A stretch of DNA of 64,000 bases from the NCBI GenBank assembly GCA_947579605.1, contig OX388319.1:21899447-21963446 (forward strand), in the 5' to 3' direction. The stretch's first letter is position 1. Every line of letters begins with the position of its first letter. A program made the translations under genes and the position numbers. Source of the stretch: Athripsodes cinereus (Eukaryota; Arthropoda; Insecta; Trichoptera; Leptoceridae). The notes under the pieces were generated by a model that saw only the letters and a list, made by a program, of their open reading frames with translations, searched no databases and was not told the DNA's origin. Shown in pieces: positions 45,503 through 57,165 of the stretch.

Positions 45503-46473
45503 ACCTTTGTCATATAAATGAAAACACAAGAACAGCAAAAAATAATCAGTCAGTTTGTCGAGACTGGTATGTGGTATGTTATAGTATGGATGCTGGTAAA
45601 GTCAAAAATTTAAATTCATCACTCGATAATGAGTGAATAGTGACGGGGAAAGTACGTTTACAGGAAACATTCCATAAATATTTACGGATTTTCTACATTA
45701 ACTGGTAAAGTTTCAAAACGTACCATAACTCTAAAGATAGGTATCTTTTTATCTGAGTCTGTATAACTATTTATTTAAGAGCACGAATGCATCGTGCAGG
45801 ATAAAAAAAACGTATGGAATATTATATTTTATGAGACACGTAAAGCTCACATCAGATTATAAAGATAAATAAATAAATAATTTAAGTAAATAAATTCTTA
45901 TGTGTATAACAGATCGTTGACTGAAATGATAAAGATGTAGAAGTGTTAATTTTATATTTGTTTAGTTTATTATGTTACTTTAATATGCTAGAAGAGATTG
46001 CTTTTAGGTAATATTGTCTACAAGTTTCTTTATTAAAGCATTTCTTACTATTTAAACTTGTACTATTTAATTACAGCACGTCCAATATTTTGGTTAACTA
46101 TAGCCAAGAGAAATAATAAATTTATGAAGATATAGAACGTTTTCTCTGCCCAGGCAGGTAGGTACTAGACCTTAATGAAAAAAAAATAAAATGTCATCAA
46201 GTCAAAACATGCCATGAGGCAGTTGTAAGAAATTGCAGTGATGCGATTAACTCGTTCATTGTGCAGTGTGTAATGTTTATACTGTTATCCTAAACTTATA
46301 AATGCTGTTATACTGTAACAATGAACAGAAAAAAAACTGACACGAAACTCTGTACTTTTTAGGATGAAAACTCCACTAAAACTATTTTTTGACAAATTAA
46401 AGCTTATTTTCTCAAACAATGATTGTAAGTATATATCGGTAAATTTACGTAAAATTTTCAAATTACTGCTTTT

Positions 46474-46690
46474 ACCATTCCATCACGGCATATCCCACAA
46501 GTGAGGTAGCCAGCAGACCAGCTGCATATAAAAAACATGCAAGCTGTCCTCTTCGTATAAAATCAAGACTTTCAGGATGAGTGGCAAACCTCATCGCTGA
46601 ATTTAAGATGTAAAATGTCTTTATTTTTTCGAACACCTGCTTTTTACAGGACACTCGAAAACTTACGTAGAAGAGTGGGAGACCAATTCC
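46474..46690 (-). repeat. Family A repeat, near full length
   Basis: CCATTCCATCACGGCATATC through ACAGGACACTCGAAAACTTA and AGAAGAGTGGGAGACCAA. Confidence 0.9.
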
Positions 46691-47694
46691 ATAATTTTCA
46701 AATAAAACGCATTTTATGTCAAAAAGAAGCTTGAAATGTCAAGAAGAACATTCTGTTACGATTGATTTGCACTATAAATTAAATTTGAATAAACTAAAGT
46801 TAAAGCTATTTAATTTCAAAAAGGCACAGATTTTAAATTCCAAATAACAATTTGACAAAATAGAAGATCACAAAATATTGCGAAGAACTATTAAATTGAA
46901 AATAGAATTCCGAAAATACTTAATTTGTAAAAGTTAAATTACCAGTCAAGTCAGGTGGTAAAAAGAATGAGGCTGATAAAACAATAAGTAAGTAAATGAA
47001 AATAAAACGTAATACAAGACGGCATGAAGAACTGTTACTAAATTCAAAATCGAATTCAGAAATTTGGAACACAAATTGATTCAAATGAAAAACCGCCTAG
47101 ATTAATTGATCGAACTAAAAACAACACTCGTATAAAATATTATCATTTGAAAGAAAATATTTCGCTCTGCCCGTCAATAATAATTATGGATTTATAATAA
47201 TTAATTAATAAAATATAAATATTTTGAAACTCTTGCGATTTGTTATTGTCACACTGAAATAAATAAACACTATTATTCTTCACTCAATTTCAAAAATATT
47301 ATCATACTTTTATGAATGTTTTATTGAATGATGTTTTTATTTAATTTATGTATCATATTTATCCCATTATTGATATTGTCGATGGTTAATTTATACATTT
47401 AAAATGAAAACAAAAGTTTGTTAACTTATCTATGATAAATATTATTTTAATTATTCGTATACAGACACGATCGGAAGCTGTTGGCACGAGTTTTACACTG
47501 AAAATGAAATTTCTTCATTAGAATATCGGAGAATCTATCTAGCTTAGTATTGTCGAGGCAAAAAATATCGATGCTATGTGGAATCAAAATTCTGTCCACC
47601 AATTAAATCATATTTATTATCTATGGTTCACTTGTAATCGGGTGCTTTGCTTATATTATAATAATATTATGTATATCATTAAGCAATGCAAGTC

Positions 47695-47943
47695 ATTTCC
47701 AATCTTTTCTGTAAGTTTTTGAATCTCCTGTAAAAGATAGGTACCTACCTATTAGTAAAACAAAATAAAAAAATAAAACGTAAATAAAAACAAATACGAC
47801 ATTTAGGTAACATCTTCAGTTCTGCGATAAGATATGCTAACCGTCCTAAATATTTTACTGGCATGCAAAAGACGACTGCTATATTAATTACACTCAGTTG
47901 ATCTACTGGCTGCTCCACTTTCAAAATATGTCGATACATCAGT
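47695..47943 (+). repeat. Family A repeat, diverged
   Basis: TTTCTGTAAGTTTTTGAATC, CTGCGATAAGATATGCTAAC, CTGGCTGCTCCACTTTCAAA. Confidence 0.65.
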
Positions 47944-48069
47944 CATTTAAATTACTTTTTTGTACATAACTATTAATAAATATCTGTATCAATTTCAAAA
48001 TAAAAAAACTCTTTCAGTGAACGTAAATTTCCGTGAAAAGTGATAGTTTCTATGATACTTGTTTGGTAA

Positions 48070-48205
48070 ATTTTGAGTTGGTTGGAAGAAATCGCGCCTT
48101 TGCGATAAACCCCCGTCGGAATATTGATAGTATTTGAATGTATTTCTTAATGAAATAGTTTGTAATCGAAATACAGTAAATAATGAATAAAACAACTAAA
48201 TAAAC
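48070..48205 (+). repeat. LINE 3' end
   Basis: GAGTTGGTTGGAAGAAATCG then CGCCTTTGCGATAAAC; tail AATGAATAAAACAACTAAAT. Confidence 0.6.
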
Positions 48206-48766
48206 GTGTCTATGGTAAACACTACATCCAAACATAATGTGAATGATCTAAATTATTATTTATTTAGAGATCGAAGTTATTTGAATCTAAAGGTGTAGCA
48301 TTCTTCAAATCTTCTACTGTACACTCTAGTTGGCATATACGTGTAGGTAGGTATACAACAGTAAACAAAATACCTACATACGTATACGTTCGTTTTACTA
48401 CGGTTATGCTTCACAGTGATTATCATCATGGTGGTGCCTACTTTACACTGGAAGCAGATAGAGTTACGTTAAAATGGAAATTTTCATGCTGGAAAAATAC
48501 GTTTTATTTTTTTCTGTATTTATATAATTTATTTATTTTTTCACAAATCACTCGAATCGGGTGGGATGGAGTAAACGAATATAATATTCATTCTAAAAAT
48601 TTAAAATTGAGCGCATGTTTATTTGCAATCTAAATACGATCTTAACCTAGTCTTGATCTTGATCATACGACGCACGAAGGGGCTATGGTCATAAACACCA
48701 CGCTACCGCGCGTATTTTTGGCCAATAGTCACTTCGCGCGTCGTATGTTTAAGATTAAGATCGTGT

Positions 48767-50548
48767 TTAGATTTTGTCTATTGTATACTGGGTCTTAAAT
48801 TCCTTTTTCCTCCCCGAGACAAACTTCGAACCCCTGGAACTATCTTTATAAGTTTCCTTATTTACATACCTTTCCTCATATCTATACCTATTTAAACATT
48901 TACATCCATTGTTATTCCGCTTTTTCACTAAATTCTTAACTATATTCTCAATGTCTATATTAAAATTAACCCAATAAAAATAACTTCTAACAAATGATTT
49001 CATTTTCCCAATAACTGAATAATTTTTACACAAATAATTTATCACAATACCTTTAACTGATTCCGGAATAACAATTCTATCTCTGTAGAATAAATAATCC
49101 TTGTACACAGTCAAATGTTCCTTCACATTAAACAACTTCGCAATAGATTCATTTAACTGTCTTTTGCACGGCCAATTATTTTTTCCCACATATTTAACAA
49201 CTTTTTCCAATGTATAATCACTTTTACTTCTCTCTAAAATTAATTTCGAATTAAAACTATTATTTTTATTTACAAAATCTAATTTTTGTTGTTTCACATT
49301 ACACGCAAGCGATGCGTCCGCACTGAAATTCGAAATATTTTCAATGGGCTTACATGCAACAATATTGTTTTCTTCACGGCCTTCCGTGCTATGTACTTTG
49401 TACCCTATATTATACCTACGCATAAAATCTGTACCCAATATTATTTTATTCCCGCTCTCTGTTACAACAAATTTAATATTTTTTTCCATTCCATTATGAT
49501 TTATTTTACAATGTTTAATACCTAACACATTCAAACTGTGCCCGCTATACGTAGATAAATTAATTTCATCACACTTCTCTATTATATTATTTTCGTTGAA
49601 TATTTCTTGCAATTTTTGAATAGATATACAGCTAATATTCGCTCCCGAATCTAAAATACATTCAACATTTTTATTCTCAATTCTTACATTTAATTTTATA
49701 AAATCGTTTTCGGTGTCTTGCGAATTATAAATACCTTGTATCTTATAACAATTTTCACTCAAATGCCCTTTAGATCTACATTTTCTCCAAAACAATTCAC
49801 TATTAAATTTACATTCACTTTTATAGTGATTTCCCTTACAAATAAAACATGAAACATTTTTATTATGCTTATACCTACTCGTATTTACATTTGAATTTAA
49901 CCTTGAAAATTTCGACGGTCGATTATTTTTCTTATAATCTGTATCTGTACTACTTGAACTACTGAAACTATTATTGTTTCGCCTGGAAATCTGGCTAATT
50001 TCTTCAAAATTTTCTTCCTCTTTTTCTATTTTTCTCTCTAGTATGTGCTCATAACTAGACGCCAAAGCAACTGCTTCATTCAAAGACACTTTATCTTTAT
50101 CACATTTTAAAAATAACTGTTGTTTAATCTCTTTATTTTTGATTCCGATTATAAACAAATCTTTTATATTACTTTCTAATCTTGTACCAAACTCACAATC
50201 GATACTTAATTCTCTCAATCTTAAAGCAAAATCTTTAACATTTTCCGAATGACCTTGAGTAGCCTTGAAAAAAATTTCACGCGACTCAAATACACTTTTT
50301 TCCTCTTTAAAATAACCATTAAATAACTGAATCAACTCTTTATAAGACTGTTTTTCCACAGAAGCTGGAAAACACAGATCAGACAGTAGCTTGAAACTGC
50401 CTTGGGACAACGATGTTATGAAGAAAGCACGCTTCTTCACATCAGTCCAACTTTCATCATTTAATAATAAGGCGTTCTCCCACCTTGTTCTGTAAGAAGG
50501 CCAACTCATTGTCTTGTGACAAAACGGCTCTAAACTTCTCGAAGTCAT
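48767..50548 (-). CDS. Ty3/gypsy-like retrotransposon polyprotein: Gag, protease and integrase N-terminus fused by internal deletion
   Basis: This is a 593-residue open frame. Residues about 20-170 form a retrotransposon Gag-like capsid region (WENALLLND, then the YKELIQLFNGYF and VKDFALRLREL helices). Residues 234-246 are a CCHC zinc knuckle (CFICKGNHYKSEC). A second knuckle at about 253-267 lacks its first cysteine. The protease has its catalytic DSG at 300-302 and a flap-side ILGTDF at 370-375. From about 445 the frame resembles the junction before integrase (TLEKVVKYVGKNNWP) and the integrase zinc-binding region (about 470-550), but the HHCC histidines are replaced and the catalytic core is absent. 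Reverse transcriptase and RNase H are missing altogether. The last codons cross the LTR remnant and the stop lies in the flanking MITE. It cannot be autonomous; it could depend on other copies for movement. Confidence 0.85.
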   Translation of the reverse strand: MTSRSLEPFCHKTMSWPSYRTRWENALLLNDESWTDVKKRAFFITSLSQGSFKLLSDLCFPASVEKQSYKELIQLFNGYFKEEKSVFESREIFFKATQGHSENVKDFALRLRELSIDCEFGTRLESNIKDLFIIGIKNKEIKQQLFLKCDKDKVSLNEAVALASSYEHILERKIEKEEENFEEISQISRRNNNSFSSSSSTDTDYKKNNRPSKFSRLNSNVNTSRYKHNKNVSCFICKGNHYKSECKFNSELFWRKCRSKGHLSENCYKIQGIYNSQDTENDFIKLNVRIENKNVECILDSGANISCISIQKLQEIFNENNIIEKCDEINLSTYSGHSLNVLGIKHCKINHNGMEKNIKFVVTESGNKIILGTDFMRRYNIGYKVHSTEGREENNIVACKPIENISNFSADASLACNVKQQKLDFVNKNNSFNSKLILERSKSDYTLEKVVKYVGKNNWPCKRQLNESIAKLFNVKEHLTVYKDYLFYRDRIVIPESVKGIVINYLCKNYSVIGKMKSFVRSYFYWVNFNIDIENIVKNLVKKRNNNGCKCLNRYRYEERYVNKETYKDSSRGSKFVSGRKKEFKTQYTIDKI

Positions 50549-50731
50549 TTCGGAAAATCACAGGCAAAAACAACTAAGAATAAAAAAGACTTAACTTATG
50601 AGAGACTCCTCCAATCGCCCCGGTCTTCTGGATTTCCTTGCAACTGCAATGGACTCCGCCTGGCTGACTAGCAAGACTCTCCTCTCCTGGCTTCCTGGAT
50701 CCACCAACTGGCTCCGCCTGGATACTGGGTG

Positions 50732-50982
50732 ACTCCTGTTACCCACTGCTGCCTGCACCTTGCCTCAAACTGGCTCCTGAGACTTCCTGTCTCCCTGCTG
50801 CTACCTGCAACTTGTCCAACTGGCTCTTGAGACTCCTGTCTCCCTGCTGCTACCTGCAACCTTGCCCAACTGGCTTCTGAGACTCCTGTCTCTTTGCTGC
50901 TACCTGCACTGCTGGCTAATCTGGCTTTGGAGACTCCTGCCTCCTTTCTACTCCTGTAGACTGCCTTACAACTCTTTATTTC
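50732..50982 (-). repeat. 50-bp tandem repeats in the retrotransposon leader
   Basis: Units begin near 50732, 50782, 50832, 50882 and 50933, each starting with a form of ACTCCTGTCTCCCTGCTGCT (plus strand) and ending CTGGCTNNTGAG. They lie between the primer-binding site and gag. They are GC-rich compared with the surroundings and diverged from one another by several substitutions per unit. Confidence 0.85.
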
Positions 50983-51069
50983 CGCGTACCGCCGACAAAA
51001 CTTTCGGCGCGCAAAAAAAGACTATTGTTGTATGTTTACGACAATTTTGAACTACCGAACTGCGCCACG

Positions 51070-51367
51070 TATTGTATACTGGGTCAAGTATACAATATAA
51101 GGTTCTTTTTGGAATAACGACACGTATTTTTATATACACAATATATTCAATAATATAATTCCTAATACAATGTCGAACACTATTTGTCTAAACACGCAGC
51201 CTAACAGTGCAAGTCAAGGTTCTATCAATTAATGAGCGTCGTTCTCAATAGGTGGCTAACCTATATAGGCCGTAGCGTATTGCTACTCAGTCATTATCAC
51301 AGTTCACCTGTAAACAAGGTCCAAGGTTCAACTAACCTGTACTGTGTATCAAAGTCCAAACACTACA
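51070..51367 (-). repeat. Intact 5' LTR, about 298 bp
   Basis: On the minus strand it begins TGTAGTGTTTGGAC and ends CCCAGTATACAATA. Its terminal 16 bp recur at 48779-48794 as the only remnant of the other LTR. Confidence 0.75.
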
Positions 51368-52199
51368 GTCAAGAGTAACCCTGCTGACGTGGTTACATGA
51401 AGAACTCTGTGATTAGACAGAAAGCGAGGAAAAGTGTTCAAAACATATCTCTCTTTACTCCCGATACCCCATAAGAGACACACGAAGAAGCTGACTTTTG
51501 TATAAAATGTTTTGTTTTGCTCCCATAGAATAATGTTTCAAATTTAGCCAAAAATACGTAATCAGAATGCCAATAATGAGTTTTATTAATTACTTTCCGG
51601 CGAACTACGTGAGTTGTCGATTGGTATATTTGTACATGCAAATTTGTTCCTTATTACCTAATAGATTAAAGAGTAAATTTTATCAAAATGTTCAAATAAC
51701 AAATGATGATAATAAATACGTTCTGTGGAGGTGCTTTACAAATCCCACACATTCTTTTTCTGAATATTCGAAGTGATTTTCATTTTCAGTCATATTGTAT
51801 TCGAACGAAGCAATTTAACGCAAGCTTATGATTGTTGCCGCATTGTCAATATTGTCAGTTGCTTGCGAAAAATTAACACAAAAGTATTGAATATTAAATT
51901 ATTTTTCTCATGTCATAATCTCCCTGTTCGCTGCAGGTATCTGTGCATGTATTGGGTAATTACATGAATATGACTGCATAAATATTAAATTAATATCATG
52001 TTAATAATTATCATATATATTAATATTATAAAGTTGATACATATGTATATTTATTTAATATCAACCTATAAAAGTAAAACTTTATGATGTGTAGTACCGT
52101 GTATGTTCTTAATATTATAGAATGAATGAAAAGATAATTTAAAGTCATATTATGTGGTTGGTTTCTCTCATTTAGTTAATGAAAAATGACAATTTTTCA

Positions 52200-52375
52200 T
52201 TGGGTATTTCCTCGACCTTATGGAGGAAGACTTTCCACACGATGGTCTGACGACATTAGAAGAATCGCCGGTGACTGATTGCAGAAAGCTCAGGACAGAG
52301 ATGCCTGGAGACATATGGGGGAAGCTTGTGTTCAGCAGTGGACAGGAAATGCTGCATAAGTATATAAGTAAGTAA
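52200..52375 (+). pseudogene. RTE-like ORF2 C-terminus with TAAG tail
   Basis: GGRLSTRWSDDIRRIAGD, a stop, LQKAQDRDAWRHMGEACVQQ then WTGNAA and the final stop, ending TAAGTAAGTAAG. One nonsense change. Confidence 0.8.
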
Positions 52376-53239
52376 GTATGGAAAGACTAGTATTAAATAA
52401 ATTTAACAACATGTAAAGTTAGTCTCGTCATTGCAGTGAATAATTACAGTGTTTGTAGTACATCTTAGGGTTCTAGGACTGATTCCCTAATTTGTTATTT
52501 ATCGTGTCGAAACCCAAAAAACTAATCAAACGGATCATCAGAACTATGCAAAACACAGCACGTGGAGATGCGTCAAAAATATCCCGCATAGTGCATGCGA
52601 CACAGTGAGAGAGTGAGTTTCAACTGCAAAGTTACCAAGAACCGAACTTTCATCAACTTTTAAGTTTCCCTAATGAAAAATATTAAGTACCTATCTATAT
52701 AATTGCTGTATAAAGTTTAGTTCGAGAGAAACTGTGACAGGGATATAGAAATTTAAGATGGTTTTCTATCTAGTGTAAATTCGGTTCAATCTGTAAAATT
52801 TTCCGGCCATCAAAGTCCCAGGGATTCTGGTATATTTTGTATTTAAGAAAATGAAATCTTTACAGCATGTCTCACGAGGTCATCGAGAATTTATTGGATG
52901 ACATATTAATCCAATAAAACTTTATGAATTAATTCGACACGTTGTGAATGATAACCTATCAGCTGATTTTGTATGTTAATTGAATAAATATACCGGTATA
53001 AAACTAGTTTAAATTCATAGTAAGTATATAATTTTTAATATACACAGAGAAACTAACCAAATATTAGTTGTACAGAGGTACAAATTATTTTCCGTAATAT
53101 GAGTGAATGCATTCACTATAAATATAGTGAACCGAATTGAGAATAGGTAATTACATATGTATCACAGTTGTAATCCAAGTAGTAGTATTAAATTTTTACA
53201 TCATGTAAAATATATTGTTACGAATAGGCATTAATTACT

Positions 53240-53400
53240 TTTTCTTCCTCAACCTATGTCCATTTACTGCTGGATATAGGTCTCCATGAGCACGCCACTT
53301 ATTTCTTCTATATCGGCTCCATCAATTTTCTTTGCATCGTCACTCCACTTTGTCGACATCTAGTCTTCCCACATTTCATTCACCGTCAATCCATTACTTT
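53240..53400 (-). pseudogene. Non-LTR ORF2 tail, decayed
   Basis: On the minus strand RNKWRAHGDLYPAVNGHRLR preceded by GRLDVDKVE; resembles the end of another RTE-like family. Confidence 0.4.
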
Positions 53401-53424
53401 GCGGCTCCACGATAAACATGTAAA

Positions 53425-53580
53425 AACATGTATAGACAATTCACACAGACCGAGCTAGTCCCAAATTAAGATATTATGAATCTTGTATTATGATGGGTAC
53501 TTACACGACGATACACATATGTACAATGCACTGAACACATATATAGGTACATGTAACACCCAGACCCAAGAATTGTAGTT
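53425..53580 (-). mobile_element. tRNA-derived SINE, 3' part only
   Basis: The body and tail of the 35590 family are present up to the CTTGGGTCTGGGTGTTACA region; the tRNA-like head is missing. Confidence 0.75.
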
Positions 53581-53593
53581 GTAATTATTATAA

Positions 53594-53820
53594 TTATCTT
53601 TCACAGTGTACCCTTACAAGATATCGTGTCTTCATAGGCAACATGGAGGGAAGGGAGGTGGCACAGATTACACTTATTTAAAAATTTATTTCTCTACATA
53701 ATTGGATTATAATATTATGCATTTACCTATTAATTTTATTTTACCTGGGCGATCTGCACCCCTTCCCCCACGTTACCTATCACGACACGACAAGTTGTAA
53801 GGGTACACAGTGAAAGATAA
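53594..53820. mobile_element. MITE with 26-bp perfect inverted repeats
   Basis: The ends TTATCTTTCACAGTGTACCC (continuing TTACAA) and their exact inverse at 53795-53820 enclose 175 bp. It interrupts or abuts a SINE that ends at about 53580. Confidence 0.8.
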
Positions 53821-54507
53821 TAATAATAAATACAAAGACTGGTGACCATCAATATAATTATATTTTTGTACTAGGTACTACTACTGGATTAGGTATTGTA
53901 GAAATTGACCGATTGATCTTTGTATTGTATGCATTACCATACTTAATACATTATTTTTAGTAAAAACCACTAGGTATGTTATTGTGATCGGGAGTAATTA
54001 TGTATTACATTATTTATATTAAAAGTACGTAATAATAATATACTCGTCTAATAACTTTCACTGTCGCGATCTCTCACCATAATATAAGCTATAGGTACCT
54101 GCTAGACATCGACTTACCAACATGCTGGTTATATTATAGGAGATAGAATATTAATACAATAATTAAGTCATATGCACACTGCTACAAAATGCATGTACAT
54201 TATTTAATAATTCTGCACTGACTTCAATGTGTCGGTATTAAATGAATAAGTAAAGTCTTTGTAGAATAAAAATAGTAGATTGATTAGCAATTGGAGATTT
54301 TTACGAACTAATCCAATTTAACATCAGTTGTAGAAAAAAATACGTACAATAATGTACATTTAAAATAAAATATAATAGGTAGGTATAGATCTTTACCTAG
54401 CGATACCTCATTTACTCTTAAGACTTATTCTGTCCGTTTTCAGATATTATTCCAGCCAAAATATTCGCCTTTTCCCACACCAATTCTGCCTTCTGCCCTT
54501 TCATAAT

Positions 54508-54713
54508 CAGCAGGATTATTCCTGACACAATCTAAATACGATCTTAATCTTGTCTTAATCTTATGATCATACGATGCGCGAAGGGACTGTAGTCAAAAAC
54601 ACCGCGCTTTCATAGCTACTGCGTTACTGGTATGCACGTATTTTTTACTATAGTCACTTTGCACGTCGTTTGATTAAGATCGTATTTAGATTGTGTCAAG
54701 AGTAAGCCTGCTG
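54508..54713. mobile_element. Foldback MITE family F, complete copy
   Basis: It runs from CAGCAGGATTATTCCTGACA to GTCAAGAGTAAGCCTGCTG, with the same ACGATCTTAATCTTGTCTT and ATACGATGCGCGAAGG arm words as the other copies. Confidence 0.8.
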
Positions 54714-55224
54714 TTGCAGCAACTTTTATTTATTGTTACGTACAATGCGTGTCGATTGACGTAAATCTGCTCCGAGTAATTTTTATATTGTGCATGTGCA
54801 CATTGTGCACTGTGTGTAGCCGGCTTTATCAAATGGTTTTAACGTGTGTAATGAAGTTCATATCAGATAATAATTATGTAGGTTCACATACAATGTGATC
54901 ATATTATTCATAAAAATAATAATAATATAATTATATCTGATTATAAACTGGTCTTGTTAGAGGTGTAACAACTTATTAAGGGCCAATAAACAATATTAAA
55001 TACCGTAACATTGAAATACTTACAAAATTATATATGCAGGTATCAATTATATTATTAAACTTGATAATGAAAAGTTTGTTGTGAGATACAAAACTTTTAC
55101 TATCACATATCGTAAAAACAAAATTAGATAATTTATTATCGAAAGTTTAATGTTGTAAGTAATTATTTAGGTAATGAGTGTTTGTCCGATTAATAAATAC
55201 TTTTGCCAATGAAATCATCGATTC

Positions 55225-55372
55225 ATCAAATCACCAATCCTGAGATCCGCCACACATCCTGAATATTTTATTTTTGTTTAGTAGTTAGAGGACGATTTGT
55301 GCTACTTTACTATAATAATATAGTTATTACATTAGTTTACCACTTGCGGGAGATGTATTGAAGGTATACTTC
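55225..55372 (+). repeat. Family A repeat, strongly diverged
   Basis: CCGCCACACATCCTGAATAT, GTTAGAGGACGATTTGTGC, CCACTTGCGGGAGATG. Confidence 0.45.
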
Positions 55373-55442
55373 ACATAGATTGATTTCTACAGAACAAACT
55401 AATTATTGAAGTGTTGTACTGTTGTACACTGTTGGTAGGTTC

Positions 55443-55520
55443 ATTCATTCATGCCATCATGGCATTTCCTACTCAAAAAGATCTAAAATCATTGGCACAA
55501 GGAGATAATTCGCCAAGGAC
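55443..55520 (-). repeat. Family A repeat, diverged fragment
   Basis: TTCATTCATGCCATCATGGC then ATTTCCTACTCAAA and ATTGGCACAAGGAGA. Confidence 0.4.
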
Positions 55521-55662
55521 TCCATGCTAGAAATAAGGCAGGCGATAAATTTTCTTTTGGTATAAAAATATTAAAATATTGAATTGCAATTGAAATTGAT
55601 AAAATAAAATTGTGGGTTAATTGGAAGAAATCGCAATTTGGAGACTGTGCATTGTATGTAGC

Positions 55663-55942
55663 TATAGACCATTAAAGGTCACGTGGTCTTGTCTATGGAT
55701 TTGCTTTTGCTTGGGGGGCAAACAATCAGATTGCGCAAATCATCCTTGTAGGATGTTATGCCATAAGAGAAAAAAAAGAAAGTCAGACGACAAAATAATA
55801 ACAAAATCGACACTGAAAGTTTTTTTTATTATTAGGTATTATTTAGGCGTTCCACCTAATATTACACCGTATCGTCTGTTGTGTTGGGATGCCTGATGCC
55901 CCTCAATGATTTTTCTGTGACGTCATCCTTTAATGGTCTATA
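55663..55942. mobile_element. MITE with TATAGACCATTAAAGG ends
   Basis: The left end TATAGACCATTAAAGG is inverted at 55927-55942, with further matches inside. No coding sequence; a TA target is possible. Confidence 0.65.
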
Positions 55943-55984
55943 TTTTTGATAAGTTTTATATATGATAAGTTTTTCTTTTCTTTG

Positions 55985-56290
55985 TACCAATGCATCTTCT
56001 TCCTCTTCAAGTGCCCTGTCGGGTCCCCTCAACGTTGGCGATCACTTCGACGAACTTGTCCACACTTCGGCTGCTGGTCCACTCCCTTATGTTTCGCAGT
56101 CAGGAAATTTGTCTCGTACCGGGTCCTTGGCGCCCACAATTTTCTCCTTCAATATCAGTTGGAGAAGGTGGTATTTTTCCCCACGCAGAACATGACCCAG
56201 ATGTGAAACCTCTCTGACATCTTTAGCTCGCCTCAGGACTTCAGTATTGATAACCATGTCTGTTCAGGGAATTCTGAGCATATACATAGC
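55985..56290 (-). pseudogene. Non-LTR ORF2 fragment after the RT domain
   Basis: On the minus strand INTEVLRRAKDVREVSHLGH then VLRGEKYHLLQLILKEKIVG and, after shifts, REWTSSRSVDKF. LGHVLR.E.Y.LLQLILQGKI is a recognisable block of insect non-LTR elements. Confidence 0.75.
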
Positions 56291-56333
56291 AATGCATAAA
56301 GAAGAATAAAATAAAAATGCTCGCGATTCTTTC

Positions 56334-56359
56334 AGAGAGAGAGAGAGAGAGAGAGAGAA
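56334..56359 (+). repeat. (AG)n microsatellite
   Basis: About 12-13 AG units. Confidence 0.95.
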
Positions 56360-56914
56360 TGTTTAAACCATAGACATACCATAGTATATCTTTGGCTTAA
56401 ACTTCTTTTCCTATTATAGTTCGAAAAGGTTTATGAACTATTCATAGTCTAATGAACATATAACTGATGATTATTTGATTATGATAATAACATATCTAGC
56501 ATAATAAATCATACGTATTTAGTATCATTTATAGTATGATTAGGTTTTTAAAATCCTAAAGTTACTCCGTACTGTAGTCAGCAGTGCATGTGATAATACC
56601 GCAATACACAAGACATTTCTAGCGAAAATAATAACACGGATGCATATTGATTGCTGTAAAATACTTTTTAATATCTACTGTGATGGTATAGATACCGTCA
56701 CACTATAGACAGATAGATATTATCTGTCAGGTAGTTCTTTGACTTTGAATGTATACTTGAGGTAGCCGGTAATAATATTATGATGGAGTTTTGTTTTTTC
56801 AATCGAGAGATCCCAGGTTCAATTCTTCTTGCTACCTTTTTATTTTTTAGGGCATTGTATTTTAGGGCATCAATTCATATTGATTCATAATAAGTTAACA
56901 TGGAAAAGTTCTTC

Positions 56915-57165
56915 TTCTTCTTTTGCTTCAGTTAGGACTATGTCCTGTGATTCTCGGAGCCTGCTCCTGGGAGGTGGATGTCCAACTATCCCTCCATCGT
57001 TTAGGTGATCTTCCTGGGGGTCTGTTTCCTGTCATCCGTTCATCTGCTGCTATTCTGACCACTCGATCTGAGCTCGCCCTCCCCACATGATCTCTCCAGA
57101 AACGTCTTCTTGTTCTGCCCCATCGCACAACATCTTCGACATTACACCATGGAAAAGTTATTTTT
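56915..57165 (-). pseudogene. RTE-like ORF2 tail
   Basis: GRTRRRFWRDHVGRASSDRV then VRIAADERMTGNRPPGRSPK and RWRDSW; the HVGR.S.DRVV...GRRPPGRP.KRW pattern is typical. Confidence 0.75.

Larger units (their letters stand above)
45503..48069. other. Mostly featureless AT-rich DNA
   Basis: Besides family A copies, 46690-47300 is purine-rich on the plus strand with many AAATTCAAAAT-like words, perhaps an ancient decayed element. No coding signal. Confidence 0.45.
48779..51367 (-). mobile_element. Internally deleted Ty3/gypsy-like LTR retrotransposon
   Basis: The element lies in minus orientation inside a foldback MITE. Its 5' LTR is 51070-51367; the 3' LTR is reduced to the last 16 bp, TATTGTATACTGGGTC on the plus strand, at 48779-48794. 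Directly inside the 5' LTR the minus strand reads TGGCGCAGTTCGGTAG, a plausible tRNA primer-binding site similar to those of 17.6/297-type elements. GTC at 48776-48778 and 51368-51370 is a short target duplication (3 bp visible, 4 if one base mutated). The MITE sequence resumes exactly on each side, so the borders are well defined. Confidence 0.85.
48628..51386. mobile_element. Foldback MITE family F, split by the LTR retrotransposon
   Basis: The left part is 48628-48778 and lacks the outermost CAGCAGG end. The right part is 51368-51386, AAGAGTAACCCTGCTG. The MITE is therefore older than the LTR insertion. Confidence 0.75.

Noticed and set aside
56928..57128. Host arginine-rich protein
   Set aside because: The GRSPKRW and HVGR.S.DRVV pattern identifies it as a retrotransposon ORF2 tail.
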